From contig NZ_AP024849.1 in the NCBI RefSeq assembly GCF_019977655.1, forward strand, positions 4,807,001-4,871,000: a stretch of 64,000 nucleotides of DNA, in the 5' to 3' direction. A program made the translations under genes and the position numbers. Numbering within the stretch: the stretch's first letter is position 1; each line of letters starts with the position of its first letter. The notes beneath the pieces are model-generated. The model saw only the letters and a list, made by a program, of their open reading frames with translations. It did not search any database and was not told the origin of the DNA. Source of the DNA: Clostridium gelidum. GTDB taxonomy: Bacteria > Bacillota > Clostridia > Clostridiales > Clostridiaceae. Of this stretch, positions 9,288 through 18,214 are shown piece by piece.

Positions 9288-11015
9288 TTAGTTTAATTTT
9301 GCATTAATTATTTCCATTACTTTTTCTTTAAATTTAGCAATATCTATATCTGCATTGTCTAAACTACTGCTTTTTACTGCTAAATAAACCTTCATCTTAG
9401 GCTCTGTTCCTGATGGTCTTACTACAAAATATGAACCATCCTCTAAGATGTACTTTAATACATTAGACTTAGGTAAGTCAATAGTAGCTTTAGTATTGTT
9501 TACAGTATTTTCTTCAATGCTTAATTTATAATCTAATCTTGTAACAATCTTAACTTTATCAACTTCATTTATCGGATCATTTCTGAGTGCTTCTATACAA
9601 GCAGTTATCTTTTCTTGACCTTCTTTACCCTTTAGTTCTAATGATACAAGATTTTCTTTAAAGTATCCATATTTTTCATATAGTTCTATTAATGCATCAT
9701 ATATACTCTTTCCTTGTTCTTTATAGTAGAGACACATTTCACATACTAACATAGCAGCTATTACTGCATCTTTATCACGTACAAAGTTTCCTGCAAGATA
9801 TCCATAACTTTCTTCAAATCCAAAAAGATAAGTTTTATTTCCTGCATCTTCAAATTCTCTGATTTTTTCACCGATATATTTGAATCCTGTTAAAACATCC
9901 ATAATTTCAATATCAAAATCTTCTGCTATACTTCTAGCACCTTCTGTTGTTACAATTGTTTTAATAACAACTCCATTTTGTGGTAATTTATTAGTTTCTT
10001 TTAGTGAGCTTAATACATAATGAGTCAAAAGTAAACCTGTTTGATTACCAGTTAGCACTTTATATTCTCCTGTGCTATCTTTAGCTACAAGACCTATTCT
10101 ATCACAATCCGGATCAGTTCCAAATATTATATCAGGATTCTCAGTTTTAGCCATCTTTACAGCTAATTCAAATACATCTGGATTTTCTGGATTAGGATAA
10201 GATGCTGTTGGGAAATTCCCATCTGGAGCTTCTTGTTCCTTAACTACTTTAACATTACTATATCCTAATTGTTCTAATACACTTCTTACCGGAACATTAC
10301 CTGAACCATGAATTGGAGTGTATATAACATTTAAATTCCCAGCTTTTTCTTTAACTAAATCTGTTCTTATAGTTAATCCCTTAACTTTTTCATAATAAAG
10401 TTTATCTAAATCTTCTCCAATATAAGTTAATAGACCTTTTTCCAAAGCAATTTTTTCATCTATATTCTTAATCTTCGAAAAATCATCTACTGCATTAACT
10501 TTATCAATAATTATATTTGCTTTTTCATCTGTTACCTGTCCACCAAATTCATCATACACTTTATAACCATTATATATCTTTGGATTATGAGACGCAGTAA
10601 CTACAATACCACCACTACATTTTAATTCTCTTACTGTGTAAGATAGTACTGGTGTTGGTCTTAAACTTTCATATAAATATACTTTTATATTGCTTGCACA
10701 TAAAGTAAGGGCTGCAGCTTTTGCAAATTCCTTAGACATGTTTCTTGAATCATATGCAATTGCAACTGAAGGATCTTTAAAGCTATCATTTAAGTAATTT
10801 GCAAATCCTTGTGTAGCTTGAGCAACAGTATATACGTTCATTCTATTGCTTCCAGCACCAATTTCTCCTCTTAGTCCACCAGTACCAAAATCCAAGTCTT
10901 TATAAAATCTATCTTCAATTTCTTTATCATCAGATATGCTTTTCAACTCGTTTTTTGTTACCTCATCAATAATATCAGAGTTAATCCATGTATTGTATTT
11001 TTCTTTGTAATTCAT
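9288..11015 (-). CDS. pgcA: Alpha-phosphoglucomutase / phosphomannomutase
   Basis: The enzyme interconverts hexose-1- and hexose-6-phosphates and so supplies glucose-1-phosphate for UDP-glucose and surface glycans. All four family motifs are present: the phosphoserine loop TASHNPKIYNGYK (Ser142), the metal loop GTDPDCDRIGL, the sugar-specificity loop GFEESYGYL, and the C-terminal phosphate-binding RPSGTEPKMKVY. The length of about 575 residues fits the Bacillus PgcA type. I place the start at the ATG (MNYKEKY) behind GGGGAGGGG rather than at an upstream ATG that lies within that ribosome site region. The neighbouring polysaccharide cluster is a plausible consumer of the product. Confidence 0.9.
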   Translation of the reverse strand: MNYKEKYNTWINSDIIDEVTKNELKSISDDKEIEDRFYKDLDFGTGGLRGEIGAGSNRMNVYTVAQATQGFANYLNDSFKDPSVAIAYDSRNMSKEFAKAAALTLCASNIKVYLYESLRPTPVLSYTVRELKCSGGIVVTASHNPKIYNGYKVYDEFGGQVTDEKANIIIDKVNAVDDFSKIKNIDEKIALEKGLLTYIGEDLDKLYYEKVKGLTIRTDLVKEKAGNLNVIYTPIHGSGNVPVRSVLEQLGYSNVKVVKEQEAPDGNFPTASYPNPENPDVFELAVKMAKTENPDIIFGTDPDCDRIGLVAKDSTGEYKVLTGNQTGLLLTHYVLSSLKETNKLPQNGVVIKTIVTTEGARSIAEDFDIEIMDVLTGFKYIGEKIREFEDAGNKTYLFGFEESYGYLAGNFVRDKDAVIAAMLVCEMCLYYKEQGKSIYDALIELYEKYGYFKENLVSLELKGKEGQEKITACIEALRNDPINEVDKVKIVTRLDYKLSIEENTVNNTKATIDLPKSNVLKYILEDGSYFVVRPSGTEPKMKVYLAVKSSSLDNADIDIAKFKEKVMEIINAKLN

Positions 11016-11183
11016 TTTATGTCCCCTCCCCATTTTTTCTCTACTCTATTATACAATATTTGTTTATATTTAAAAATAGTTTTATCCATTTTATTGAGTA
11101 ACTTTTATACTATTAACAAAATATCCATTATTATTTTATAATTTTTACTAAGTTATTTATTTGAACATCCCTAACCTTAATAA

Positions 11184-11215
11184 AACAGCCTGAGTTCTTA
11201 AACCGTCAGACTGCT
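11184..11215 (-). terminator. Terminator after the first L25 gene
   Basis: On the minus strand AGCAGTCTGA pairs with TCAGGCTGTT (two G-T pairs) around a 12-base loop. A T-rich tail follows, about 50 bases past the L25 stop codon. Confidence 0.65.
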
Positions 11216-11262
11216 CTTGCTTACAATATTAGTATTATTAAACAATATCCATTTTGTAGTAC

Positions 11263-11838
11263 TTACTCTTCATCTGAATTTTCTGTTGCTATAAATTGAC
11301 GTGTAACTACAGATGCAAATACAGTTGATAAATTATCTATAATAGAAATTTCACTTCCTACCTCTAAGTCACTTAATTTATATACACTACCTAATTTTGC
11401 ATTTGAAACGTCAAGCATTATAGCTTTAGGTATATTTTGAGCGGTGCAAGATACTTTTACAGAATCTTTTTGATTTTGTATTACTATCCCCTTCTTACTT
11501 AAAAATTCTTTACCTTGAAATTTAATTGGAACTTCTGTCTGTAACTCACCGTACCTACTTACTTCTTTTAAATCTATATGCATTACTTTATGGGATATTG
11601 GATCTTTTTGAACTTCTTTAATTATAGCTGTTCCATTGTAGCCGTCTAAATCAAATCTTAAAACACCATGTTCACCAGACTTTGAAAGTTCTTCTACTAA
11701 TTCCATTTCACCTATTTCAAACATTAAACTTCCTAATTTCTTACCATAAACCACTCCTGGAACCTTTCCTTCTCTTCTTTTTTGCTTAACCTCATTAGCA
11801 GTTTTATTTAATCTTTTATTTAATACTAATTCATTCAT
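11263..11838 (-). CDS. 50S ribosomal protein L25/general stress protein Ctc, copy A
   Basis: A 191-residue two-domain L25 of the TL5/Ctc type. The N-terminal 5S-rRNA-binding domain (about 1-90) includes KVPGVVYGKKLG and SGEHGVLRFDL. The C-terminal TL5 domain (about 95-180) ends in a short acidic tail (ENSDEE). It is the most divergent of three tandem paralogues and lacks the long acidic tails of the others. AAGGAGG seven bases before the ATG fixes the start. A large palindromic element separates it from copy B. It would sit on the central protuberance of the ribosome. Which copy is the housekeeping one is not evident. Confidence 0.85.
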   Translation of the reverse strand: MNELVLNKRLNKTANEVKQKRREGKVPGVVYGKKLGSLMFEIGEMELVEELSKSGEHGVLRFDLDGYNGTAIIKEVQKDPISHKVMHIDLKEVSRYGELQTEVPIKFQGKEFLSKKGIVIQNQKDSVKVSCTAQNIPKAIMLDVSNAKLGSVYKLSDLEVGSEISIIDNLSTVFASVVTRQFIATENSDEE

Positions 11839-12020
11839 CCTAAATCCTCCTTAAATTTTATTTTATAATAAGCTAGTTATTAGCTAGCTATTTTATAATT
11901 ATTTCTCATTTAAGGAGATTTTATTCACATATGTAGAACAAACGTGTTTGCCCACAATTTTCAATGTATCATTCATTGTGCACAATTATATAGATACCCA
12001 CAACTGAAATTTTACTTATG

Positions 12021-12278
12021 CTTGGTATTATATTTAACATTTACTATACTTAGGAACATATCCAAACAGAGAAATTGGATACATATTTGTGAAAGCGGCA
12101 TTAGAAAATGAGCTGTTGAAACTTCTTTATGGGAGGTTGTTCCATTTTTGCTTGTCCTGCGCTTGTCGCAGGAGCAAGCAAAAATGGGTGCAACCTCCCA
12201 TTTAGAAGTTTCCAGCGAAATTTTCTTAGTCCGCTGGAATAAATATGTATTCAATTTCGGTAGGTATACGCATAAGTA
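12021..12278 (+). repeat. Long-hairpin dispersed element, copy 1
   Basis: First of three related elements in the window (others near 39.0 and 46.6 kb). The core at 12071-12258 folds almost end to end: GAAATTGGATACATATTT pairs with AAATATGTATTCAATTTC, AGCGG with CCGCT, GAAACTTCT with AGAAGTTTC, ATGGGAGGTTG with CAACCTCCCAT, and the tip TCCTGCG with CGCAGGA. The outer flanks share GGTATTATAT on the left and CATAAGTA on the right with copy 2. Open frames inside it follow the palindrome and have no ribosome sites, so I do not call genes. It lies between copies A and B of the L25 genes. Confidence 0.85.
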
Positions 12279-12333
12279 CGATTTTCACTGTGGTTATCTA
12301 TAGTGACACTTTTAAGTAAAATTGAATAATCTA

Positions 12334-12385
12334 AAAAAATCATTCCTCTAATATTTTACTAAAATACTTAGAGGAATGATTTTTT
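12334..12385 (-). terminator. Terminator after L25 copy B
   Basis: AAAAAATCATTCCTCTAA pairs with TTAGAGGAATGATTTTTT around a 16-base loop. Adenines on the left and thymines on the right allow termination in both directions. The loop sequence (TATTTTACTAAAATAC) closely resembles that of the terminator after L25 copy C. Confidence 0.85.
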
Positions 12386-12406
12386 ATAATATTTTAAGAT
12401 ATTATA

Positions 12407-12997
12407 TTATTTAGTTTCTTCTGAATCTACTTCTGCTTCTACGTCTTCTTTTTTGTCTTCACTTATTGAACTTATAACAGTTGATAAATCATCTACAAAT
12501 GAAACATCCTTGCCAAGATCTAAATCATTAAATGTATAAACAGTTCCTGCTGTTCCTGCCGAAACATCTAACTCAACATCTTTTGGTAGATTTTCTGCTG
12601 TGCAAGTTACCTTAACTAAATCTCTTTGAGTTTGTAGCAATAATCCTTTGCTTTCTAAAATTTCTTTACCAATAACTTTAATTGAAATTTCAGTGTGCAA
12701 CTTTGCATTAGCTGCTATTTCTTCTAAATCAATATGAGTTATTTTATTTCCCAATGCATTTTTTTGTACTTCTTTAATTACAGCAGTACCCTTCTTCTTA
12801 CCATCAAGATTAAAAGTTAATACTCCATGTTCTCCACTAACTGAAAGTTCTTTTGCTAATGCTATTGAATCTACATAAAAAAGTTCATTTCCTATTTTAT
12901 TACCATAGATTACTCCAGGGATCTTTCCATGTTTTCTTTCCTGTCTAGCACTATGACCAACTGTGTTTATTCTTTTATTTAAATTTAATTCCTCCAT
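12407..12997 (-). CDS. 50S ribosomal protein L25/general stress protein Ctc, copy B
   Basis: This protein has the same two-domain L25/TL5 architecture as its neighbours (KIPGVIYGNKIG, SGEHGVLTFNLDG, then the TL5 domain with CTAENLPKDVELDVS). It has a longer acidic C-terminus (EDVEAEVDSEETK). It is much closer to copy C than to copy A. The start is taken at MEELNLNKR, nine bases after GGGAG. An in-frame ATG three codons earlier lies right on that ribosome site. Gene, leader and terminator are all duplicated relative to copy C, together with a fragment of sbcC. Confidence 0.87.
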   Translation of the reverse strand: MEELNLNKRINTVGHSARQERKHGKIPGVIYGNKIGNELFYVDSIALAKELSVSGEHGVLTFNLDGKKKGTAVIKEVQKNALGNKITHIDLEEIAANAKLHTEISIKVIGKEILESKGLLLQTQRDLVKVTCTAENLPKDVELDVSAGTAGTVYTFNDLDLGKDVSFVDDLSTVISSISEDKKEDVEAEVDSEETK

Positions 12998-13006
12998 TAT
13001 GAACAT

Positions 13007-13262
13007 CTCCCAAAATTTATTTTTTAATTATTTAACTTTTTATTATTTAAGAGTGTTTATTCATGTAGGAATGAAATAAGTAGGCCTATTACATTCATAA
13101 GGTCTAACGATTTTGCCAATCTCAATTTTATCTGAAGAATTGTGAAAAGATAAAATCAATTTGGACTTTCAATTAAACATTTATATCGCCTCTAATTTAT
13201 TGAATTTTTTTCCGTCTGTGTTATTGCTATTATATTATAGCACTTTATAGGCATTTTGTATA
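13007..13262 (-). promoter_or_regulatory. Promoter and ~230-nt leader of L25 copy B
   Basis: A TATAAT at 13234-13239 (read on the minus strand) lies 17 bases from TATACA at 13257-13262, a fair sigma-A promoter. The leader of about 230 nt that follows is recognisably similar to the one before copy C. Shared blocks include AGACCTTATGAATGTAAT, GTGAAAAGATAAA (as read on the plus strand) and TTAAACATTTAT. Conservation of so long a leader suggests a regulatory RNA, but I see no single covarying structure that proves it. Confidence 0.45.
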
Positions 13263-13290
13263 AAATTGCTTGAATTATAATATAAAAGAA

Positions 13291-13329
13291 AATAACAAGT
13301 CAAATATATTAATATACTGACTTGTTATT
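13291..13329 (-). terminator. AATAACAAGTCA-type terminator after the sbcC fragment
   Basis: AATAACAAGTCA pairs with TGACTTGTTATT around a 15-base AT loop, just downstream of the sbcC 3' fragment on the minus strand. It belongs to the same hairpin family as the elements at 0.9 and 25.2 kb. The true sbcC has only a decayed version at the equivalent place. Confidence 0.75.
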
Positions 13330-13338
13330 TTTATAACT

Positions 13339-13662
13339 TTATCTTCTCTCAATTTTAACTTTACTTCCACCTTTGCCGCATTCTGCTGGTGTAATTATAT
13401 GTTTTACAGGCACTCTATTTTTTATAGCTTCCACATGACTTATAATTCCAACTTTTAATTTTTCATTGTGAATTCTTTCTAATGAACTCATAACAACTTC
13501 AAGAAGTTCATCATCTAATGTTCCAAACCCTTCATCAAGGAAAAATAATTCAAGTGGTGCTGTTCCTTTTAATTGAATTTGAGCTGATAATGCTAATGAT
13601 GCTAAGAAGGTTTCCCCCTGATAATGTTGTAGCATCTCTTTTAGCTCCACCATTTTTATAAT
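13339..13662 (-). pseudogene. Duplicated 3' end of sbcC (SbcC C-terminal fragment)
   Basis: About 104 codons nearly identical to the last 105 residues of the intact SbcC encoded further right: GETFLASLAL, the Walker B region LELFFLDEGFGTLDDELLEV and the tail GGSKVKIER. Relative to SbcC it lacks four residues (ALAL) after GETFLASLAL, and its first 14 codons are out of frame. There is no Walker A, coiled coil or zinc hook, so it cannot be an active nuclease. At its 5' end the homology stops at CCATTTTTATAAT. The sequence then continues as TTATTTCTCATTTAAGGAGA, which also occurs upstream of L25 copy A. It is the scar of a segmental duplication. Confidence 0.88.
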
Positions 13663-13699
13663 TATTTCTCATTTAAGGAGATTTTATTTACATAGGTAT

Positions 13700-13752
13700 A
13701 AAAAACACCCCTATAATATTTTATTAATAAAATACTTATAGGGATGTTTTTT
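13700..13752 (-). terminator. Terminator after L25 copy C
   Basis: AAAAACACCCCTATAA pairs with TTATAGGGATGTTTTT (one mismatch) around a loop TATTTTATTAATAAAATAC. The design is the same as the copy B terminator but the stem sequence differs. Confidence 0.8.
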
Positions 13753-13813
13753 TATAATGTCTTAAATTGTTATATTATGGATATTAGAACAAATAGCAAA
13801 TCATTATTCTACT

Positions 13814-14398
13814 CTACTTTGCTTCTTCTACTTCTTCTACTTCTTCTCCTTGTTTTTCATCTTCAGATACTGAACTTATAACAGTTGATAAATCATCTAC
13901 AAATGAAACATCTTTTCCAAGTTTTAAATCTTCAAATGTATAAACAGTTCCTGCTTCTCCATTAGAAACATCTAACTCAACATCCTTTGGTAAATTATTG
14001 GCTGTACAAGATACTTTAACTAAATCTCTTTGAGTTTGTAACATTAACCCTTTGTTCTCTAATTCTCCTTTACCAATAACTTTAATTGAAATTTCAGTGT
14101 GCATAATAGCATTGGCTGCTATTTCTTCTAAATCAATATGAATTACTTGGTGTCCGAAGGCATTTTTTTGTACTTGTTTAATTAAAGCAGTACCCTTCTT
14201 ACCATCCATATCAAATGTTAATACACCATGTTCACCACTAACTGAAAGTTCTTTTTTTAATGTTATTGCATCTACATAAAAAAGTTCACTCCCAATTTCC
14301 TTACCATAGATTACTCCAGGAATCTTACCTTTAGCACTTTCTTTTCTAGCAACATTACTAGTTGTCTTTGTTCTTTTATTTAAAATTAATTCATTCAT
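13814..14398 (-). CDS. 50S ribosomal protein L25/general stress protein Ctc, copy C
   Basis: A 194-residue L25/Ctc protein with N-terminal 5S rRNA-binding domain (KIPGVIYGKEIGSELF, SGEHGVLTFDMDG), TL5-type C-terminal domain (about 95-180) and acidic tail EEVEEVEEAK. It lies directly downstream of intact sbcC. It is therefore the likely parent of copy B, because the duplicated unit contains the sbcC end, this intergenic leader, the gene and a terminator. GGAGG precedes the ATG. The protein binds 5S rRNA and has been linked to stress survival in Bacillus. Why three copies would be kept is unknown. Confidence 0.88.
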   Translation of the reverse strand: MNELILNKRTKTTSNVARKESAKGKIPGVIYGKEIGSELFYVDAITLKKELSVSGEHGVLTFDMDGKKGTALIKQVQKNAFGHQVIHIDLEEIAANAIMHTEISIKVIGKGELENKGLMLQTQRDLVKVSCTANNLPKDVELDVSNGEAGTVYTFEDLKLGKDVSFVDDLSTVISSVSEDEKQGEEVEEVEEAK

Positions 14399-14700
14399 TC
14401 TAATTCCTCCTTAAATTTGCTTTCATAATTATCTAGTTATATCTAGTTATTCCGCATTTAATGAGATGTTATTCTATTATATTCATGTCTGGCTGAAATA
14501 AAAATACCCATTACATTCATAAGGTCTACTATTTTGCTAATATCCACCTTATCTGAATAATTGTGAAAAGATAAACTCAATTTAGATTTACAATTAAACA
14601 TTTATTTAGCCTCTATTTTTATGAATTTTTTCATCCTCCTCTGACTGTCACTATTATAGTATAACACTATTATATGAAATAAATTGACTTATCTGAATTT
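14399..14700 (-). promoter_or_regulatory. Promoter and long leader of L25 copy C
   Basis: TATAAT read on the minus strand at 14653-14658 is a good -10 element, but no clear -35 accompanies it. The 250-nt leader shares several blocks with the leader of copy B, notably TTACATTCATAAGGTCTA, GTGAAAAGATAAA and ACAATTAAACATTTAT as read on the plus strand. Preservation in both duplicates makes an autoregulatory ribosomal-protein leader possible. That is inference. Confidence 0.4.
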
Positions 14701-14719
14701 ACCTGTTATTTAAATTGCT

Positions 14720-17700
14720 CTAGCTTCTCTCAATTTTAACCTTACTTCCTCCCATGCCGCATTCTGCTGGTGTAATTATAAGTTTTACCGGCACTCTATT
14801 TTTTATAGCCTCTACATGACTTATAATTCCTACTTTTAATTTATCATTGTGAATTCTTTCCAATGAACTCATAACAACTTCAAGAAGTTCATCATCTAAT
14901 GTTCCAAACCCTTCATCAAGGAAAAATAATTCAAGTGGTGCCGTTCCTTTCAATTGAATTTGAGCTGATAATGCTAAAGCTAGTGCGAGTGACGCTAAGA
15001 AGGTCTCCCCTCCAGATAAAGTTGTTGCATCTCTTTTAGCCCCACCATTTTTATAATCTCTAATAATAAATTTACCATTTTCATCAACTTCTAAGCCATA
15101 ATTTCCATGAGTTATTTCTTTCAATCTTTTAGAAGCTTCAATAGATACATATTTCAGCTTATTTGTTGCTACAAATTCAACAAATTTTTTCCCCTTAAAT
15201 AATTTATCCAAATCACTAAGTAACGCTAGTTTATGTTCTAATTTTTTCTTTTTTTCTAAAAGATCCTTTTGTTCTGCGAGCTTTAATCTTATATTATTTA
15301 ATTCTTCCTCAATTTTAATTTTATTTTCATTAACATAATTAACATCTTTTTCTTTTTCATTCTTTAATGATTTTAATTGTTCATAATTTTCTTTTGTTAT
15401 TTCCTTACCATTTTTTTTCTTAAGTAAACTTTCAATTGTTCCGCTTACTCTTGCTATATTGTTATTATAGTTGTCTACATTTTCCTTATATTCATTAATT
15501 TCATCTTTTCCAATTATATTTTTCTTAACTTCCTCCAGAGAATTAAATCCTTCACTATCAATAGCTACTTCTAATTGGGCTTCCTGCTCTTTTTTTCTCT
15601 TACTCAATTCTTTATCTTTACTAATTGTAGCTATTAATTTTTCATTATTATCAGTAAATTCTTTTTCTATTTTATTTTTATTATTTTCAGCAACTTGAAA
15701 TTCATCATTAATATTTTTTATATTTTTTTGAACTTTATTAAGTAAGGTATCTAAATCATTTTCATCCTCAACTTTATTTTTTATTGCTTGAAGTTTTTCT
15801 TCTTTATTTTTTTCATATCCAGCTAAATCTGCATTATCTTTAGCTAATTTTTCTTTTATAGATGTTAATTCACTATTTAATTCTTCCCTTTTTCTTACTG
15901 ATTTCTCCACTAGTTCCCTATTGTTCTTAACTACTTTAGCTAATTTATCTATTTCTTTTTCAATTGCCTTAATTTCTTCATTCTTTTTATTAAAATCATC
16001 TACTGATGTTTCTGATTTTAATAAACTCACCTTATTCTGCAAAACACTTAATTCTTCTGAATTTAGTTTAATATTATTTTCTAATTCTACTAATTGTGTT
16101 TGTTTAGTTCTTACTACAGCTCTTAATTCATTTATTTCTCCAGTTTTAATACTTATTTCATTTTTGAATTTATTAATGCTTTTTTCTAATCTTTCTTTTT
16201 CTTTAGTATAATTTTCTAAAGCATTTTGCAAATTTATAAATTCATCTTTTAATTTTTCTAATGGCTTTTCTTTAAATTCAGTTCCTAATTTCTTTATTTC
16301 TTCTTTGCTTACATTTATCTTTTCATTGAAATTAGTCACTTTAGTTTCATTTTGAACAACCTTATTATTAATAACTTTTATTAAATTCTCTTTGCTTTTT
16401 ATTTCATCTTCTATATCTTTTAGATCTACTGTATCTACAATTTTTATATTTTCTTTCAGATGATGCGTAGAGCCACATACTGGGCATATTTCTCCATCAT
16501 TAAGTTCTTCTCTTAGCTTATGTGCTAAATTTTCTCTTATAATTTCATTTTGTTTATTTTTTATTTTTTCTAATTCTTCTTCTTGTTTTTTTACTTCTTC
16601 TTTTGCATTTACAATTTCAATATTCAAAGATTTTATTTCAGCTTCTGAAACCTTTATATCATCATTTGACTTATGATATATCTTCCACTTTTGATCATTT
16701 TCAACTATCAATTGATTTAAATTCACCAAATCCTTTTGCTCGCCAGGTGAATTTTTAAGCAAATGATCATATTGCTTTTCATTATCTTCCAAGTCCTTCT
16801 TTGCTTTTTCAATTATGTCTTTTAAGGCTTTTCCTTTTAATATAGTTTCACTATTTTCTTTTTCAAGAGAAACCTTTTTTTCTTGGTCCTTAGTAACAAT
16901 AGATTTTAAATCACTCACTTTTTCTTCTATAATTATTCCTTCTTGAACCTTTTCTTTAAGCTTTTCATCAGTTTTTAAATCATCACAATTTTTTTCATCT
17001 TCTTTGATTGATTTATTTTTATCTTTTATTTCCGTCTCTATTTTAAGAAGTTCAGCTTGGCTCTCTTTACTTCTAGTATCCAATTCTTTAATTTGTACTG
17101 CTAAAGAATTTATTTTATTTTGTATCTCATCTATTAACTTTTTTTCTTCAATGGCATCTTTAACCTTTTGTTCTTCTACAATAAATTGAGGAAGTTTATT
17201 TTCCTTATTATCCTTTGCCATGATCCATAGCTTTTCTATCTTTTCCTTTTCTTCCTTAATATTATCTATTGCTAATTTCAATTTATCTAACTCAGTTTCA
17301 TTTTTACCAAATTCTTTTATAGTATTTTCGAAAGCCTTTATATAAGGTACAACCTTTGCACCTGCTTCACCTAATTTTATTTTTTTAATATCTTCATTTA
17401 TCTCAGATTCCTTTTCTTTAAGGATTTTTTCTTTATCTTTGTATTCTAATAATTCTAACTGTAATTTCCAGATTTCTTCATTTTCCTTATAATTTTTTTC
17501 AATTACTTCTAATTCACTTTTTAAAATTCCTAATTTATTCTTAAGTTCCTCAAGTATTTCATCTTTTTCTTTTAATTTATCTTCACTTATATCATTGTAG
17601 CCACTTAATTGTCCAATTAAAATATTGTTATCAGTTTTTTCTTTACCAATCTTCGTATTTAGCTTTCTAGACAAATTATCTCCATATTGTTGCAGATTAA

Positions 17701-18214
17701 ATAGTCTTTCAAGCATATCTCGCCTATCTTTGCCCTCAAGCTTTAAAAACTCACTGAATTTTCCTTGTGGAAGTACAACAGTTCTTGTAAAGTCTTCTAA
17801 ATTTAGACCTATTATTTCTTCAACTATTTTATTTATAGTTTTAACACCATCTGCTAAAACTTCTTCATCCTCTGGATTTGTTATATCCACTATTTTGCAC
17901 TTTCCAGAATTTATGCTCTCATCTTTTTTTCTTCTAAATTCCCTGTCTATAGCATACCTTTTAGTTTCAGCTCCTGATATTTGGAATTCAAAATATACAT
18001 TTAATCTATCACAATTTGTATTTATATAATTAGAACTTTTTCTTGATACATTTCCGTATAAAGCTAAAGTTATACCATCTAATATAGTTGATTTTCCACT
18101 CCCTGTAGGACCAAATATACCAAAAAATCCTCTATCAGTTAATTTATCAAAGTCTATAGTTTGCTCTTCTATAAAGCTATTTAATCCTTTAATCTTAAGC
18201 TTGATTGGTTTCAT
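14720..18214 (-). CDS. sbcC: Exonuclease subunit SbcC (Rad50-like)
   Basis: This SMC-like ATPase of 1164 residues has Walker A GPTGSGKST at about residue 35. Two long coiled coils flank a zinc hook CPVCGS near residue 575. The ABC signature LSGGET and Walker B ELFFLDEGFGTLD follow near the C-terminus. With SbcD it forms a nuclease that cuts hairpins and palindromic DNA and trims blocked ends. That is worth noting in a region with a long palindrome and a duplication. The gene overlaps sbcD by 20 bases and has AGGTGA five bases before its ATG, so translation is coupled. The protein is full length for the family. Confidence 0.95.
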   Translation of the reverse strand: MKPIKLKIKGLNSFIEEQTIDFDKLTDRGFFGIFGPTGSGKSTILDGITLALYGNVSRKSSNYINTNCDRLNVYFEFQISGAETKRYAIDREFRRKKDESINSGKCKIVDITNPEDEEVLADGVKTINKIVEEIIGLNLEDFTRTVVLPQGKFSEFLKLEGKDRRDMLERLFNLQQYGDNLSRKLNTKIGKEKTDNNILIGQLSGYNDISEDKLKEKDEILEELKNKLGILKSELEVIEKNYKENEEIWKLQLELLEYKDKEKILKEKESEINEDIKKIKLGEAGAKVVPYIKAFENTIKEFGKNETELDKLKLAIDNIKEEKEKIEKLWIMAKDNKENKLPQFIVEEQKVKDAIEEKKLIDEIQNKINSLAVQIKELDTRSKESQAELLKIETEIKDKNKSIKEDEKNCDDLKTDEKLKEKVQEGIIIEEKVSDLKSIVTKDQEKKVSLEKENSETILKGKALKDIIEKAKKDLEDNEKQYDHLLKNSPGEQKDLVNLNQLIVENDQKWKIYHKSNDDIKVSEAEIKSLNIEIVNAKEEVKKQEEELEKIKNKQNEIIRENLAHKLREELNDGEICPVCGSTHHLKENIKIVDTVDLKDIEDEIKSKENLIKVINNKVVQNETKVTNFNEKINVSKEEIKKLGTEFKEKPLEKLKDEFINLQNALENYTKEKERLEKSINKFKNEISIKTGEINELRAVVRTKQTQLVELENNIKLNSEELSVLQNKVSLLKSETSVDDFNKKNEEIKAIEKEIDKLAKVVKNNRELVEKSVRKREELNSELTSIKEKLAKDNADLAGYEKNKEEKLQAIKNKVEDENDLDTLLNKVQKNIKNINDEFQVAENNKNKIEKEFTDNNEKLIATISKDKELSKRKKEQEAQLEVAIDSEGFNSLEEVKKNIIGKDEINEYKENVDNYNNNIARVSGTIESLLKKKNGKEITKENYEQLKSLKNEKEKDVNYVNENKIKIEEELNNIRLKLAEQKDLLEKKKKLEHKLALLSDLDKLFKGKKFVEFVATNKLKYVSIEASKRLKEITHGNYGLEVDENGKFIIRDYKNGGAKRDATTLSGGETFLASLALALALSAQIQLKGTAPLELFFLDEGFGTLDDELLEVVMSSLERIHNDKLKVGIISHVEAIKNRVPVKLIITPAECGMGGSKVKIERS

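Noticed and set aside
12012..12254. An 80-codon minus-strand open frame
   Set aside because: It lies wholly inside hairpin copy 1, has no ribosome site, and its 'protein' simply mirrors the palindrome. Similar frames occur in copy 2 (38834-39151).
13339..13653. Possible independent small ABC-ATPase gene
   Set aside because: Near identity to the end of SbcC, lack of Walker A and the frameshifted start show it is a duplication scar.
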